From assembly GCF_000234665.1 (NCBI RefSeq), contig NC_018326.1:248001-312000 (forward strand): a stretch of DNA of 64,000 nt. Reading direction: 5' to 3'. The notes below the pieces were generated by a model. That model was not told where the DNA came from, ran no database searches, and was given only the letters and a program-made list of their open reading frames with translations. The translations under genes were made by a program, and so were the position numbers. Every line of letters starts with the position of its first letter. Position 1 is the stretch's first letter. Origin of the DNA: Leishmania mexicana MHOM/GT/2001/U1103. Taxonomy: Eukaryota > Euglenozoa > Kinetoplastea > Trypanosomatida > Trypanosomatidae. Of this stretch, positions 1 to 10,366 are shown one piece after another.

Positions 1-2752
1 CGTTCGCGGGTGTGTCGCGACGTGCGAGGCCGTGGTTCAGCTCGTAGATTCTGCGAATCTCAGGCGGGCATGGAGAAGGGAGCCGGTGAACGCCGCTGCA
101 CTCGGTGTCCGCCATGCAGGAGCCGCGGATCCAGCTTAAACACACGTTCCGCGGCACATTCGCGTAAACGCAACTCGTCGCGTTTCGGCACGCGCCGTAC
201 CAGCGGAGGCATGGGTGCAGCTCGGCGCTGAAGGCGCGATCCTCCGGGTAGAGGCAGCGCTGCGGCATTGTTGCGTTGGTGGCACCCTTCATCACCGTCG
301 GGTCAGGATGCTTGATCTTAGTCAGGGAGTCGTCGCCGCAACCATCCCCATCCTCGTCGTCCGCTGCCTCCACGGGGAAGATGCAGCGAGCGATGACGTG
401 GTCGTGCGCCGCTGCAGCGCCGCTGAGGGTCGCCACACCTGTGACGGTTCGCTTGAGGGCCCCTGACTGCTTGCAAGAACAGTCATCGTTGGGCATGTCC
501 ACAGCCTTCGGGGTAAAACCATTGCCCAATCCGCCGTGAAGAGCATAGTGTTGCCCGTTCTTGTTCACAGCGGCCGCGGCTGCTGTCGTCGCCTGGGTCA
601 CTGCTGGGCATTCCTCGCCAGCCTCCACAGCCTCACCCCCGTGTTCGTGGCGGAAGGCGAAGAAGAACGCCTTGGAGTGGATAAAGCGTGATGCCTCCGG
701 GTTGCAGCTGGCCAGCTCCAGTAGGATCTGCGCCAGCTCACCTTTGCTGGCGTGGAGCAGCTGCTTCTCCAGAGTCACGCCAGACAGGCCGCGCGCAATA
801 GCCGAGAAATCTGACGCCCCTCCCGAAGCGCCTTGTGCAGTTGAGGTGCTTGCGGATGCACTCAGTCGTCCTGAACCTGCTGCAGCCGTCGTTGTTGCCG
901 CTGCACAGGCAGCTTCCGACACCGACGTCCACATGGACCGTGGTGTCACCGTCAGGTTTGGAAAAGACGATAGCGACGGGCCGCCATGGGTGCCATAGCC
1001 GCTAACCCCATCCACGCAGTAGTGCTGGAAGAAAAGATGCTGCTGGTGTGGCACGTGTGCGCACGCAGGCGAAGAGCTGTCCGCGGTGACCGCTTTCTGG
1101 CACCCCCGTCTGCTGCTGCCAGGGGTCGGGAGAGGCGAACAACACTGGTCACGACCATTGGCGCACGCCTGCGAGGACGACGGCGGCGGTGACGCGTAGA
1201 TGCTACTAAAATGCCCGCTAACACTCTCCGGCGACGTCGAAGGACGAGCAGAGCTCGTCGCAGTGCCGTTGGCCGCAGCCACCGACACGGCGCCGCGGCT
1301 CCTTCGCTGCCCAGTACTCCACATGGTTACGCTTTGCGATGTGGACAACCCGCCCGGCGTCCCCCACAGCCGCGCTGTGTCAGAAGGCGAGACCGACTGG
1401 GAAAAGGCTTTCGCAGCCACGCCATGGCTAACGTTGCAGTCGCACGGAAAGAGCACCGACTGCTGGTGGGGAAGAACGCGCACGAACGGGCACGGCGGTG
1501 ACTGGACGTGCGGCAGCGTGCTCCACGGTGGTGTGCCGCCCGCAACAAAGACGTTGTGGGCGCCTGTGTAGGGTGACGACTGCAGGGGAGCGGTGTTTGC
1601 GGCTGCGGAAGAAACTGCCGGTGTGGCGCCAGCGCTGCCATCGTGGCCGGTAGTCTCTTGACGGAACGAGTACTGTCCACTGTCACCCCCACTTTCCCCT
1701 GTTGCGCGCAGCTGGCTGGGCAGTTGAGAGTCGTGTTGGGAATCACCGGCGTTTGTGATGGGCGTCACGTCCTGCAGCTGCAGCATTGAGCTCTCGTCAT
1801 CCTGGGCAATGGCACTCGCCGTCGAAGCTGCCGCGCGCGGCGCGTCCGGAGAAGATTGCGGCGTTGGTGCGACGTCGGCTACGCGCTGGAAAAAAGGTGA
1901 CGAGGCGTAGGTGGCTGCGAAGGCGTGGGGCGCTGCCATGAATGCGAGAGGACTCCCACTGCCGCTGCCACCGCTGCCGTTGTTGTTGCCCTTTCCTTCG
2001 CCTCTGTGAGTATGAGTCGGAGCGTGAAACTGCTGCAGGCGCATGTGCACCGGTGTGTGAACGCGAGTGGACCTCCTGTCCGCGGTGTTGGCGGTAGTCT
2101 GCGGCGGGCTCGCTCCATTTTGCGGCACAGTGGAAACGGTGGAGACACGAGCTTGACACATGGGCACAGCCGTCCCAAACGGCAGAGGTGGTGGCGGTGA
2201 TGCTTGGTTCAGAGGTCGGTCAGGAGCCAGTGTGGCTGGAGCGAACGCGGTGTTGCTCGTCGATGCATGAAGCGCCACTGATGTCGTGGCTGACGAAACG
2301 GATGCGAGTGCGGAGGCTGCCGCGCTGACAGCTCGCTGTGAGCCACGCGACAACGGCGGATGCACTGCAACGGCCATAGCGCGCGGAGGCGCGGCGTCGA
2401 TGGCGAACGAGTTGCTGCGGTGCAACTTGTCGCGATGCTGCAGGGAGGTGCTGCTTACTTCACTCTGTGGCTGCCTTGGAGACGCGCGGACGGGGCCGGT
2501 GACAGCGCTTGCAGTCTGGCTGCAATCCTTTGACAAAGGCTTGTGTGTGGGCTGCGACGCCAGCTCTGTCGCCGATGATGCAGAGGCCGCGCCCTGTGAT
2601 GTGTGCTTGAGAAGAGCATCCGCCCATCGCCCTGATGGGCCCCTGCTGCTGCTGCTGCCCTCACCGGCTATGTCGCCAGGCAGACGTACATAGGCTTTTT
2701 GTCGTGCCGACGCCTCTGTGAAAGAGGATGGGCAGAGGGAGCTGCCGCTCAT
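1..2752 (-). CDS. CCCH-type zinc-finger protein, 3' end missing (runs off left edge)
   Basis: Reading the reverse complement from the ATG at 2752 gives one uninterrupted frame to base 1, 917 codons with no stop in the window. An in-frame TAG lies 12 codons before this ATG, and it is the first ATG after that stop. Most of the protein is low-complexity Ser/Ala/Thr/Pro/Gln sequence. Near the visible end are two zinc-finger-like motifs. One is Cys848-x6-Cys855-x5-Cys861-x3-Asn865, so the expected His is an Asn. The other is a regular Cys871-x7-Cys879-x5-Cys885-x3-His889. CCCH fingers of this spacing bind RNA, and in trypanosomatids such proteins regulate mRNA fate; the specific targets here are unknown. 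It resembles the two other CCCH proteins in the window in general finger form, but the spacing and flanking sequence differ, so it is not a close paralogue. More fingers may lie beyond the edge. Confidence 0.85.
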   Translation of the reverse strand, partial: MSGSSLCPSSFTEASARQKAYVRLPGDIAGEGSSSSRGPSGRWADALLKHTSQGAASASSATELASQPTHKPLSKDCSQTASAVTGPVRASPRQPQSEVSSTSLQHRDKLHRSNSFAIDAAPPRAMAVAVHPPLSRGSQRAVSAAASALASVSSATTSVALHASTSNTAFAPATLAPDRPLNQASPPPPLPFGTAVPMCQARVSTVSTVPQNGASPPQTTANTADRRSTRVHTPVHMRLQQFHAPTHTHRGEGKGNNNGSGGSGSGSPLAFMAAPHAFAATYASSPFFQRVADVAPTPQSSPDAPRAAASTASAIAQDDESSMLQLQDVTPITNAGDSQHDSQLPSQLRATGESGGDSGQYSFRQETTGHDGSAGATPAVSSAAANTAPLQSSPYTGAHNVFVAGGTPPWSTLPHVQSPPCPFVRVLPHQQSVLFPCDCNVSHGVAAKAFSQSVSPSDTARLWGTPGGLSTSQSVTMWSTGQRRSRGAVSVAAANGTATSSARPSTSPESVSGHFSSIYASPPPSSSQACANGRDQCCSPLPTPGSSRRGCQKAVTADSSSPACAHVPHQQHLFFQHYCVDGVSGYGTHGGPSLSSFPNLTVTPRSMWTSVSEAACAAATTTAAAGSGRLSASASTSTAQGASGGASDFSAIARGLSGVTLEKQLLHASKGELAQILLELASCNPEASRFIHSKAFFFAFRHEHGGEAVEAGEECPAVTQATTAAAAAVNKNGQHYALHGGLGNGFTPKAVDMPNDDCSCKQSGALKRTVTGVATLSGAAAAHDHVIARCIFPVEAADDEDGDGCGDDSLTKIKHPDPTVMKGATNATMPQRCLYPEDRAFSAELHPCLRWYGACRNATSCVYANVPRNVCLSWIRGSCMADTECSGVHRLPSPCPPEIRRIYELNHGLARRDTPAN

Positions 2753-5202
2753 GGAGGTCGGCGCGATGTCTGCGGAAGGTGAAAACTATTCCTGGAGGTC
2801 GCAGAGGGGGCAGCCAGAAGTGCGCTACCACGGGGCAGAGATCGACGCCAGACACCGCCCACGAACACGACCGCACACGACGAAAAAATGAAAGCACACC
2901 ACTGTCCAAAATCCAAAGACAGCTCGGACGTTGGTGAAGAGGGGCGTCTCTCGAGCGTAAGACCTGATTCACTGCCTGCGCGCCAAGCACGGTGAAAACA
3001 AAAAAAACGCCTCTTCGGACAGTGTGGCAGGGGATACACGAAAAAAAAGAAGGCGGTGGTGACTCTACTGCCCTTGATCGCCTTCGGTATCGTGTGCGCG
3101 GATATCACACGTCTTGTGATATCCGCCTACAAAGCCCGCGTCCGGAGGCGTGCGTGTATCTGTGTACGTTCGATGCAAGACGTCTATGCCTCTATGTGCG
3201 TCTCTCTGCTTGGAGGAACAGAAAAAAAGGCGTGCGTGTGTAAAGTGCCCGCAAACGATGCGCTTCTCTGCCTCGCTCGCTCGCTCACTCTCTGAGCCGG
3301 TGCGGCGATACACAACCGCGAGGAAGATGCCGACCGAGGCGGCAGACAGGCAGGTAGACAGACAGAGGGAAGAAGGGAGGGGAGGGGAAGAGCGACCGGG
3401 TAGAAATCGAAAGGTACTCTCTATCACCAAGTTCTATTACTGGATCTTCTTAAAGGTGGAGAAGGTGCGGAGGCGTTTCTCTCTCCTCGCTCACCGATTG
3501 TTGGAGTCTGTATGTATATCTATATATATATATATATATTGTGTGTGTTTTCTGTATGTGTGGGTATATGAGAGAGGAGGAGGGTAGGGGAGGTACGGCC
3601 TTGGGCCTTTGCTCCACGCGTCTCTGGCAGGCCTGTATGGATGCTGCTGGGGAGATCTAAAGAAAGGAATTCCCACCCCGCCCCCCGTCTTCCGTTCCTC
3701 TCCGGGTTGTGCGTGCGCGTGTTGATGCACACCCTCTCCTCTCTAGACCTGTTTTTTTTGTTGTTGATGTTGTTGTTCTTTTGGTGCTTCGCTTTCTATG
3801 TCAACGGTTCGACCTGTGCGCGATGGTAACGATGGGTGCCGTGCGCACGTGTGTGCACGTGTGCACGAGAGAGGGAGTGCAGGTGGAGTGACAGGACAAA
3901 AAAACGAAGGAGAGGAAGAGAGGAGGGATGATGGGGCGCAACCGATGAAGCGGTGAAGAATCCGAAAAAGAGGGCACGGCAGCAAAGGCAAAACGAAAGC
4001 CGCTGTGTAAATATGAGGGTGTGTAGGGGAGTAGGGGAGTGGGGGGAGGGGGGGGGCAAATGATGGCAGCAAAGTCAGTGAAGCGGACCGAGAAAGAGGG
4101 GATGCGGCGCGCGTAGATGCAGCGGCAGAAAGCCCTGCCTGCACGAAAAAAAAAGAAGGCACAGGAAAGAGCATGCGCGCCATCCAGCAGCGCCGACGTC
4201 AAGCCCATTGAGTACATCCACGTGATCCCACGTCTTATCCCTCACATACCAGAGGGCGATGCAGCCAACGATGGGACACAGAAGTCCTGCCGCAAGGAGG
4301 AGAGCGACAAGAGGAAAACGGGTGAGAGGATACGGCAACGGCAGCATCGTTATCCTTCGTCGCGGCAAAGAAAACGCGAAGCATCCGTTGCCCGTGTACT
4401 TGGTCGCTGCTGCTAAGGGCTGAAATCGTGGCAGGGGACAGAGAGGAAGTGCGTCCCGACCCACAAGCACCACCTCCTCCCTGCCTCTGTTGTGGTGAGG
4501 CGAGTGCAGGCTGTGTGCGTGCGTGTGAGCACGTGCGTGCCCCGTCTCGCTTTCTGTGCTCGTCTTTGTTTATTGGGGGGTCCCTCTTGGTACACTTGTC
4601 TGCGGTGCATAGGCAACATGCGGCCTCCTGCTCGAAGCATTCATCTCTCCCCACCTCCCCGCCCAGCGCTGCTGCTCTCGCCGCACTTGCGCTGCCGGAC
4701 GCGGCCCGCACACACACACACATGGAGAGACGACGATGAGAGTGAATAGGCGAGCGAGAGAGATGGGTGGGAAGGATGAAGCGCACATGCGGTAGCGGCC
4801 ACCGCACAACACAAGAGCGTCACTTTGCCGCCGCTCACATAGACGGGAAAAGTAAAATAAAACACACCCACGCAACAAACAGCCACCACCACAGTCACCA
4901 TCACCACCAACGATGCCGTGTTAGTTATCAGAAGAACACCGCAACATCATCAAGCAACCGAACAAAAAAAAAACGCAGCAAGCACACTGGCACGCAGGAA
5001 ACGCCTCAACACAACACAAACCACACACGAAGTCAAGGGAAGGCGGCACACGACCTCGTCGAACGGAACAGAAGACACGGAGGGTATGGTACCCGAGCAA
5101 GACGGCGCGAAAGAAATGTACACAGAAAGCGCCAAACACGTGAGCCGCTCAAGTCGATACTACTTTCTTGGCCGACCGCCCGTCTTCCCTCCCTCTCCCT
5201 AC
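2753..5202. other. Intergenic: prefoldin 3' flank and zinc-finger gene 5' flank
   Basis: No credible gene. Short ORFs on both strands are low-complexity. The stretch holds purine runs on the plus strand (pyrimidine on the transcribed strand) near 2885-2900 and 2990-3055, which could supply a trans-splice acceptor for the zinc-finger gene. It also has a TA microsatellite at about 3515-3540, GT-rich tracts, and a G-rich run at about 4022-4056. Confidence 0.7.
3515..3540. repeat. TA microsatellite
   Basis: A run of about 11 TA dinucleotides in intergenic DNA. Similar runs recur in other intergenic stretches of the window: 33339-33357, 40499-40540, 42383-42399 and 56344-56372. Confidence 0.9.
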
Positions 5203-5673
5203 TCATTCCCGCGTCCCCTCGTGGTAACGCTGCATCGCCGCTGTCTTCTGCTGGAGTGCGTCGATAACCTGATTTTGCTGCCGCTGCTTCAACACAATTG
5301 TCTTCTCTACCTGGTCCATACTCTCCTTGATTTGCGCCGCGCGAGACATGAAGTACTTCTTCGCGTGTTCCATCGACTGCTCCAGAAAGTAGCCGGTGCC
5401 GACGTCCACCAATACCTTGTCACTCGGCACGACGGTGCCGCGCACAAAGAGTGACGACGTCATGCACACGAGCACCTCCTGCGCCGCTTCCGTCCTGGCG
5501 GCGTTCTCGCAAACGGCGTGGTACTGCGCAACCACGTCGTGGTTGTCCTGGTAGCGAGTGCGGCCGTTGTAGAGGCCGTCGTACGCCGTCCCAAGACTAC
5601 GCACATCATTGTCAAGCTGCTCCTTGAGGCCTTCGAGCTGCTCGATGGGTAACTGATAGACGTTGATACTCAT
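5203..5673 (-). CDS. PFD5: Prefoldin subunit 5 (alpha-type)
   Basis: The 156-aa product has the normal length and layout of prefoldin 5, an alpha-class subunit of the hexameric cytosolic chaperone that hands nascent actin and tubulin to the CCT chaperonin. Residues 1-55 and 110-150 are helical and coiled-coil-like. Between them is the beta-hairpin segment, about 66-98, with the family's conserved Val-Gly-Thr-Gly-Tyr-Phe stretch at about 91-96. The ORF is open upstream to 5946, but residues before the Met at 5673 look like noncoding translation, and family length agrees with this start. It is a single-copy housekeeping gene with no defect seen. It is flanked by the CCCH gene downstream and a small unknown gene upstream, with no functional link evident. 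Confidence 0.93.
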   Translation of the reverse strand: MSINVYQLPIEQLEGLKEQLDNDVRSLGTAYDGLYNGRTRYQDNHDVVAQYHAVCENAARTEAAQEVLVCMTSSLFVRGTVVPSDKVLVDVGTGYFLEQSMEHAKKYFMSRAAQIKESMDQVEKTIVLKQRQQNQVIDALQQKTAAMQRYHEGTRE

Positions 5674-6533
5674 TGGATTGGCTGCAGTTGTATCTGTGTT
5701 GCGTGCAGGAAGAGCGATGATGCGTTGTGAATGCGTACGCGTATTGGAGCACGTGTGCGCTTGCCTGTGTGAGTGATCTGTCGTCACGGCAGCTGCCCTT
5801 TTCTGATTTCTTCGCGCACGCAAGAGACGGGGTGGGACGCGTGCACCGTGCGGTGTGTTTCGAGGGGCCGGTGGGAGTACGTGCAGCGAAAAGTGAGTCG
5901 AGGACAGAAACGAAAATGAGAAAGTGAGAGGGACGCCGGCGCGCACAGCACGGAGCAGCTTTCAAGCACGGGGAGACAGGATGCGTTATCGCAAGCGACT
6001 CACCACAGCGGTGCTGCGCAGCGGCTGAAGGGCGAAAGGAAATCCTCAGGGAAGCCGCAGAGAGACAAAAAAGGCGCTCGCCAACCTTACGCATCTACCG
6101 TCACATGACCGTGCGGTGTTGGGCTTGATTTGCCTGTCCGCGCTTCGCACTTGGGTTACGCTGCGTGTGTGTGCGTGTGTGTCTGGGGGGAGTTTCTGAG
6201 GCTGTCAGGCCATGCTCGGTCGCACAAGCAGCCCTGCACGCGCATGCGCAGACACGCACACGCACGCCTGCACACCCTATACCAGAGCCCACCCACACAG
6301 TTCCTCAGTTCCTCAAAGCGCGGGAGAGGCGGCAGTGGGGCAGTGGCTCGAGAGCCGAGATAAAGTGGCCATCTATACCTCTCAACCCTCACCCTCCCTC
6401 CACACCCTTCGCCATCTTTGCTGTGTTTTACTCGCCGTCTCAAGTGTCCGTCGACCTCTGCAACACGACCTCACACGTACACACGAGTATACCCTTGAAA
6501 AGGTGGTTTCCTGGGTCACCTCGCGAGAGTGCT
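5674..6533. other. Intergenic, 5' flank of prefoldin gene
   Basis: No gene seen. It contains GT-rich and CA-rich runs (about 6160-6185 and 6230-6270). No strong acceptor could be singled out; a weak candidate is the CAG about 20 bases before the prefoldin ATG. Confidence 0.6.
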
Positions 6534-6833
6534 CTACGATGGTGCCAAAAAGCGTCTGAATTCGTCAAAGGGCGGTGTCGGCAGCTCCTCCCACGCGACC
6601 TCAGTCGACTCGTGGATGCTCAGCGCTGGTGGCGCGTACTCCTGCAGGTAGTGCGGTTCCATAGCATGCCACTCTTGGTAAGGTAGCCCTGGCACGAGGT
6701 CTGGGTACTCGCCGCGCGCATTCGGCACGCTCACACGCCATACTGGATCGCCAGGCACGAGGTAGAAGAGTACGCACGGTGATGACGGTTTGTATGGAAG
6801 CGTCGCGTGATCCCATAAGCAGGAGCGCAGCAT
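6534..6833 (-). CDS. Small protein of unknown function, 99 aa
   Basis: I do not recognise a family. The frame is open from 7133, but only the part from the Met at 6833 has protein-like composition. Before it the sequence is Cys/Val/Leu-rich and looks noncoding. The 99 residues are rich in Pro, Trp, Tyr and Glu with little low complexity. They end in an acidic, aromatic tail (Trp-Glu-Glu-Leu-Pro-Thr-Pro-Pro-Phe-Asp-Glu-Phe). That composition is unlike the surrounding noncoding ORFs and resembles small accessory subunits of trypanosomatid organellar complexes, but this is only an impression. Orthologues in other trypanosomatids would decide both reality and start. Confidence 0.6.
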   Translation of the reverse strand: MLRSCLWDHATLPYKPSSPCVLFYLVPGDPVWRVSVPNARGEYPDLVPGLPYQEWHAMEPHYLQEYAPPALSIHESTEVAWEELPTPPFDEFRRFLAPS

Positions 6834-8566
6834 CGACTTCGTGACAAGACGCTGCTGCACCACCAAAGGAAGGACTCCGATGATGGGGAGTGGCCAGACC
6901 ACGGAATAGGGAGTGCAAGATACCACGACACCGCGCACACAACTACTGGGTGTGGATGATCCATGAAGGCAAAGGCATGTGTGCACAACGTAGGGAAGTG
7001 GGGTACGGCATTGACCAGAGCAGAGCGAACGAGTCAGACATGCGCACAAGCGCACACCCGCGCACCGTGCAGAAGCATGAAAGGCCTCGGAGCACAGCCC
7101 ATAGCGCAACGGCATCTGATCTCCGCACAGCAACCCTCTTCTCCATTGTATCGTTCACGTAAAACGTGAGAGCGGTGGAGGCGGGGCCGGGGGGGTCTAG
7201 AAAGTCTGAAGGCCCCACTGAGTGAGTCTCCCCACCACCACCGCCAAAACACACGCCATCGTTTCTCTTTAAATCGCTGTTCGTTACGTCGCTGCGCGAG
7301 TCGCCGACGCGGCCGTTGAAACAAACCAAAATGAGGAATGAAGACGAGGCAGGTTGCAGCACCCGTCCACGTACGCCCCTCCCCTCCCCTCCCCTCGCCC
7401 CCCCCTTGGCAAGCGTCACCACACACAGCAGCGTGACGTGTTTCCTTGCTGGCGTTCTCTGTCGTGTTCCTTCGCGTCAGCCGCAGAGCACGTGAGCACC
7501 GCGAAACGGAGGAGAACAATGCGGTGCAGGCAACGCCGGCAAAGCCGCTTCTTCCCAACGCAATGACGAAAACTGAAAGGATGGATCTACACACACATAT
7601 GAAAGGCGGGCACAGACTTTGCTCTCCCTCTCTCGCTCCATCTCTCGACACGCGCCACATCGGGCGTGCACACCTACTCAAACCCTAAAAGACAAAGGGA
7701 GAAGGGGATGGCGGCGCCGTGACTGCGAAAGGCAGCAACACCGAGAATCTGCTACTCACTTCCTTGTGCACCTTTCTCTCTCATATAGAGAGCATTGGCT
7801 TCACCGCCCCGCTATTCCTCGCCCCCTCGGCCCTGTCAAAGGTCCCATATCGCGTGGTACGACGCAGCGCTGGACGCGCGCGCCACAGCAGTGCGCCCAC
7901 TCAGTTATCTGAGCACGGGCCTCTGCCCTAAACTATACCCAGCCCCCGCTTCGCGGGTCTCCTCATAGCAGCCCCCAATCATGCCGGTCGCCATGTGGTG
8001 CATCCCCTTCAGGGTGGCTCGGGCCCCCTCCCGCCAGTGGGCTGTGTGAGGGCCTGGTGTGGGACGCGTTCACGGCTCGCTGGCACGTTGTCCATCGCAT
8101 CGATGGCACAAGTCAACTCACTGCTGCAAGTAGCTCCGATGCAACACCATCCAGGATCGGACCCTGTCAGCATCAGAGGTGGCGCGGCATTGGCCACGAT
8201 AGAGGAGGGGCCGCCTGGCTTCTCCCCAGAGAAAGTGGAGCGGGGTACTGAACCCCGAGACGCCACGGGCTGAGAGAGGTGCGTGCCCCCCTCCTCCGTC
8301 ATGAGGGGCCGCAGCAACGAAAGGAAAGCAAAAGAACGTCCTGATGCGGCCCTCACGCTCTCGCCGAGAAGAGCCCACGTAGACACTCGTGCGTGGACAG
8401 ACGTCATCGCTCCCCGCACCCAAAGCCACGATGACGACAAACATGAAACTGCCTTCGTTGATCGTCTCACCTTCGCTTAGCTAAGAGAACGAGGTGCTGC
8501 AGGGCATGTGGCGGATTAGACGCCAGGGGCGTACACGCCACCGCTGTGGCGTTGCGGCGGCCCCTC
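6834..8566. other. Intergenic: 3' flank of membrane-protein gene
   Basis: No gene. It includes a degenerate copy of dispersed element family 2 at about 7840-8290, listed separately. The plus strand has a C-rich run at about 7377-7404. Confidence 0.6.
7840..8290. mobile_element. Degenerate SIDER-like element (family 2), old copy
   Basis: By eye this aligns in order with the family 2 copies at 38306, 48398 and 62019. Shared segments include a GCGC...CAGCAGTGC...CTCAG core, a stretch of C-rich pentamers, and TGGTGCATCCC followed by GGGTGGC and an AGTGGG block. There are many substitutions and small indels. It lies 0.3-0.7 kb downstream of the stop of the 8567-10366 gene, in the same orientation to the gene as the younger copies. 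In Leishmania, SIDERs are degenerate retroposons concentrated in 3' UTRs. The family assignment is my inference. Confidence 0.5.
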
Positions 8567-10366
8567 CTAATCGCCGTACACCTCGCCCTTGTATTCCTCA
8601 TCGAGCTCTTCGTCACCCTGGAAGGCGTGCTCCTCCTCCATTTCCTCTTTCTCGGTGTGCCGCTCAGCACGTTCCCTGTCCCGCGGCACAGGCGCTGCCA
8701 CGGCTCTCGGCCCTCCGGCGCTGTCCGCCACATTGCCGCTGTCCGTGGTGTCACCGCGCTGATGGAACTCGGGGCCCACCTGCAGCGGCGCAACGGCGAA
8801 CGAAAGAATCTGCTCAAAGGCCGACTTGGGCTTGTTCACGACGGTCTTGCTGCTCTCCACCTCGTTGCCCGAAGATAGCCGCAGGCTCTGCGTAGCAGCA
8901 CCACCGCCGCCTGGCAACGTCGACGGCGGCATCTGCGGCACACCACCCCCGCTTTCTGCCGTGTAGCGGCCCAGCAGCAGACGCGCCGTCTCGTTGAAGT
9001 AGTGCAGGTCGTGATCCTGTGGAGAAACGGCGGTTGCCACGGAGCTGGCGACAGCACCACCGCTCAGGTGCGGGCCAGCTCCAGACGAAGCCCCGGCACC
9101 CGTGGCTCCAGTGCCGGGCAAAACGCTCGAGGTGGCATGTCCTTGGGCAGAACCATCCGCAACTCCAACGTTGCCGCCACTGACGCCTCCGTTCACTGAA
9201 TAGCCGTTGCTATGCTCCTCTTCATCGCTGGACCACACATCCGACCCTCCGGCGCCCAAGTCACCTCTTAACGGGCTCGCTACGCCATCACTGCCACCGT
9301 CGCCAGCATCGTTCGCCGGGACAACGGCGGCTACAGCAGCAGCTACAGCAGCCCGCCGGGCACGCTTGCGCTGCCGCGTCTCCGCGGCCTGCTGCCCGAT
9401 CGGGTCGAACGTGGCGTCCATGCGAGCGCCAGCAGCGGTCGACGGCACCAAAATGGAGAAACGCGTGCGGCTCGCGCCAATCTTAGTCCTGCCTGGGGTG
9501 GCAGCGTCGAGGTTCAGCCAATCGCCGCCCCTGACAACGTTGCCCATGTCCACGTCATCCACCTCGCCGGGTTGGCGAGTGCCGTTGAGACGCAAGCCCT
9601 TCACCTTTCGCTTGTACCGTGTGCGGCGGCAGACACACCACACGACAAGGGCAATGATAGCAGCGGGCACCACGAGGGCGATGAGACCGAGGAGAGCGAG
9701 GCGCGTGGCAGGCGGGCGGCGCGTGCCGAGGTCGTCGGGAGGGGGTGCTGGCGATGAGGGAGGCGGTCCTGTGTCCGCGTCGTCTTCACCGACCAACACG
9801 ACAGCGCTGTCGGCGGCTGAGGACAATGACAACGACCACCTCAACGATGGCGCCGCGGACGACCCTCGCGACAACGGCTCTACGGATAACGACGGCGAGG
9901 AAGCCGTGGTCCCTGGAGCCTTTGCTGCTGTGCTGCCCCTCCCGTTAGCGCCCTGGCGGACGCCGGTGCTCGAGGGAGACGGCACGGATGCAGAAGCGCT
10001 CTCCTCCACGGCGAACAGATCGCCCACTTTCGAAAACGTGTCAGTGTCGTCAACATCGCCGTCAGCCCGCGCGGCGGCCACCACAACAGCGGAACCCGTG
10101 TGGGGCGGTAGCGCTACGGGCTGCAGCAAGGACACAGTGAGCGGTGGCGCGTGTAGGCCCTTCCCCCTCCCCAATACAGCGCCGCTTAAGGCAGAGACGC
10201 AAATCGCGCGATGAGCACCGTCGCCGCAGGGTGCCGTCACCACCGCCGCCATAAGTGAGAAACTGCACAGCAGGACCACAAGCAACAGCACCCATTGAAG
10301 CACTCGCGCCGTGGAGAGGCGAGGACTGCGGCTGCGCTGCAGCCCTTGATGAGACGCGGGACACAT
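8567..10366 (-). CDS. Type I membrane protein of unknown function, 599 aa
   Basis: The start is taken at the Met at 10366, because a cleavable-type signal sequence follows it: basic residues, then about 22-45 hydrophobic Leu/Val. The 86 upstream in-frame residues (to 10624) look noncoding. Residues 46-222 form a Ser/Thr/Pro/Ala-rich lumenal or extracellular segment likely to be disordered. Residues 223-246 are a strong transmembrane helix, followed at once by a basic stop-transfer cluster (Arg-Arg-Thr-Arg-Tyr-Lys-Arg-Lys). The tail of about 350 residues is Gly/Ser/Ala-rich and ends in a strongly acidic Glu/Asp run. No catalytic domain is visible. The architecture fits a surface or endomembrane receptor-like or scaffold protein. 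It is immediately downstream of the A2 cluster in the transcription unit. Confidence 0.8.
   Translation of the reverse strand: MCPASHQGLQRSRSPRLSTARVLQWVLLLVVLLCSFSLMAAVVTAPCGDGAHRAICVSALSGAVLGRGKGLHAPPLTVSLLQPVALPPHTGSAVVVAAARADGDVDDTDTFSKVGDLFAVEESASASVPSPSSTGVRQGANGRGSTAAKAPGTTASSPSLSVEPLSRGSSAAPSLRWSLSLSSAADSAVVLVGEDDADTGPPPSSPAPPPDDLGTRRPPATRLALLGLIALVVPAAIIALVVWCVCRRTRYKRKVKGLRLNGTRQPGEVDDVDMGNVVRGGDWLNLDAATPGRTKIGASRTRFSILVPSTAAGARMDATFDPIGQQAAETRQRKRARRAAVAAAVAAVVPANDAGDGGSDGVASPLRGDLGAGGSDVWSSDEEEHSNGYSVNGGVSGGNVGVADGSAQGHATSSVLPGTGATGAGASSGAGPHLSGGAVASSVATAVSPQDHDLHYFNETARLLLGRYTAESGGGVPQMPPSTLPGGGGAATQSLRLSSGNEVESSKTVVNKPKSAFEQILSFAVAPLQVGPEFHQRGDTTDSGNVADSAGGPRAVAAPVPRDRERAERHTEKEEMEEEHAFQGDEELDEEYKGEVYGD

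Noticed and set aside
9207..10214. 335-aa plus-strand ORF
   Set aside because: Antisense shadow of the membrane-protein gene, which has a signal peptide and a transmembrane helix in its own frame.
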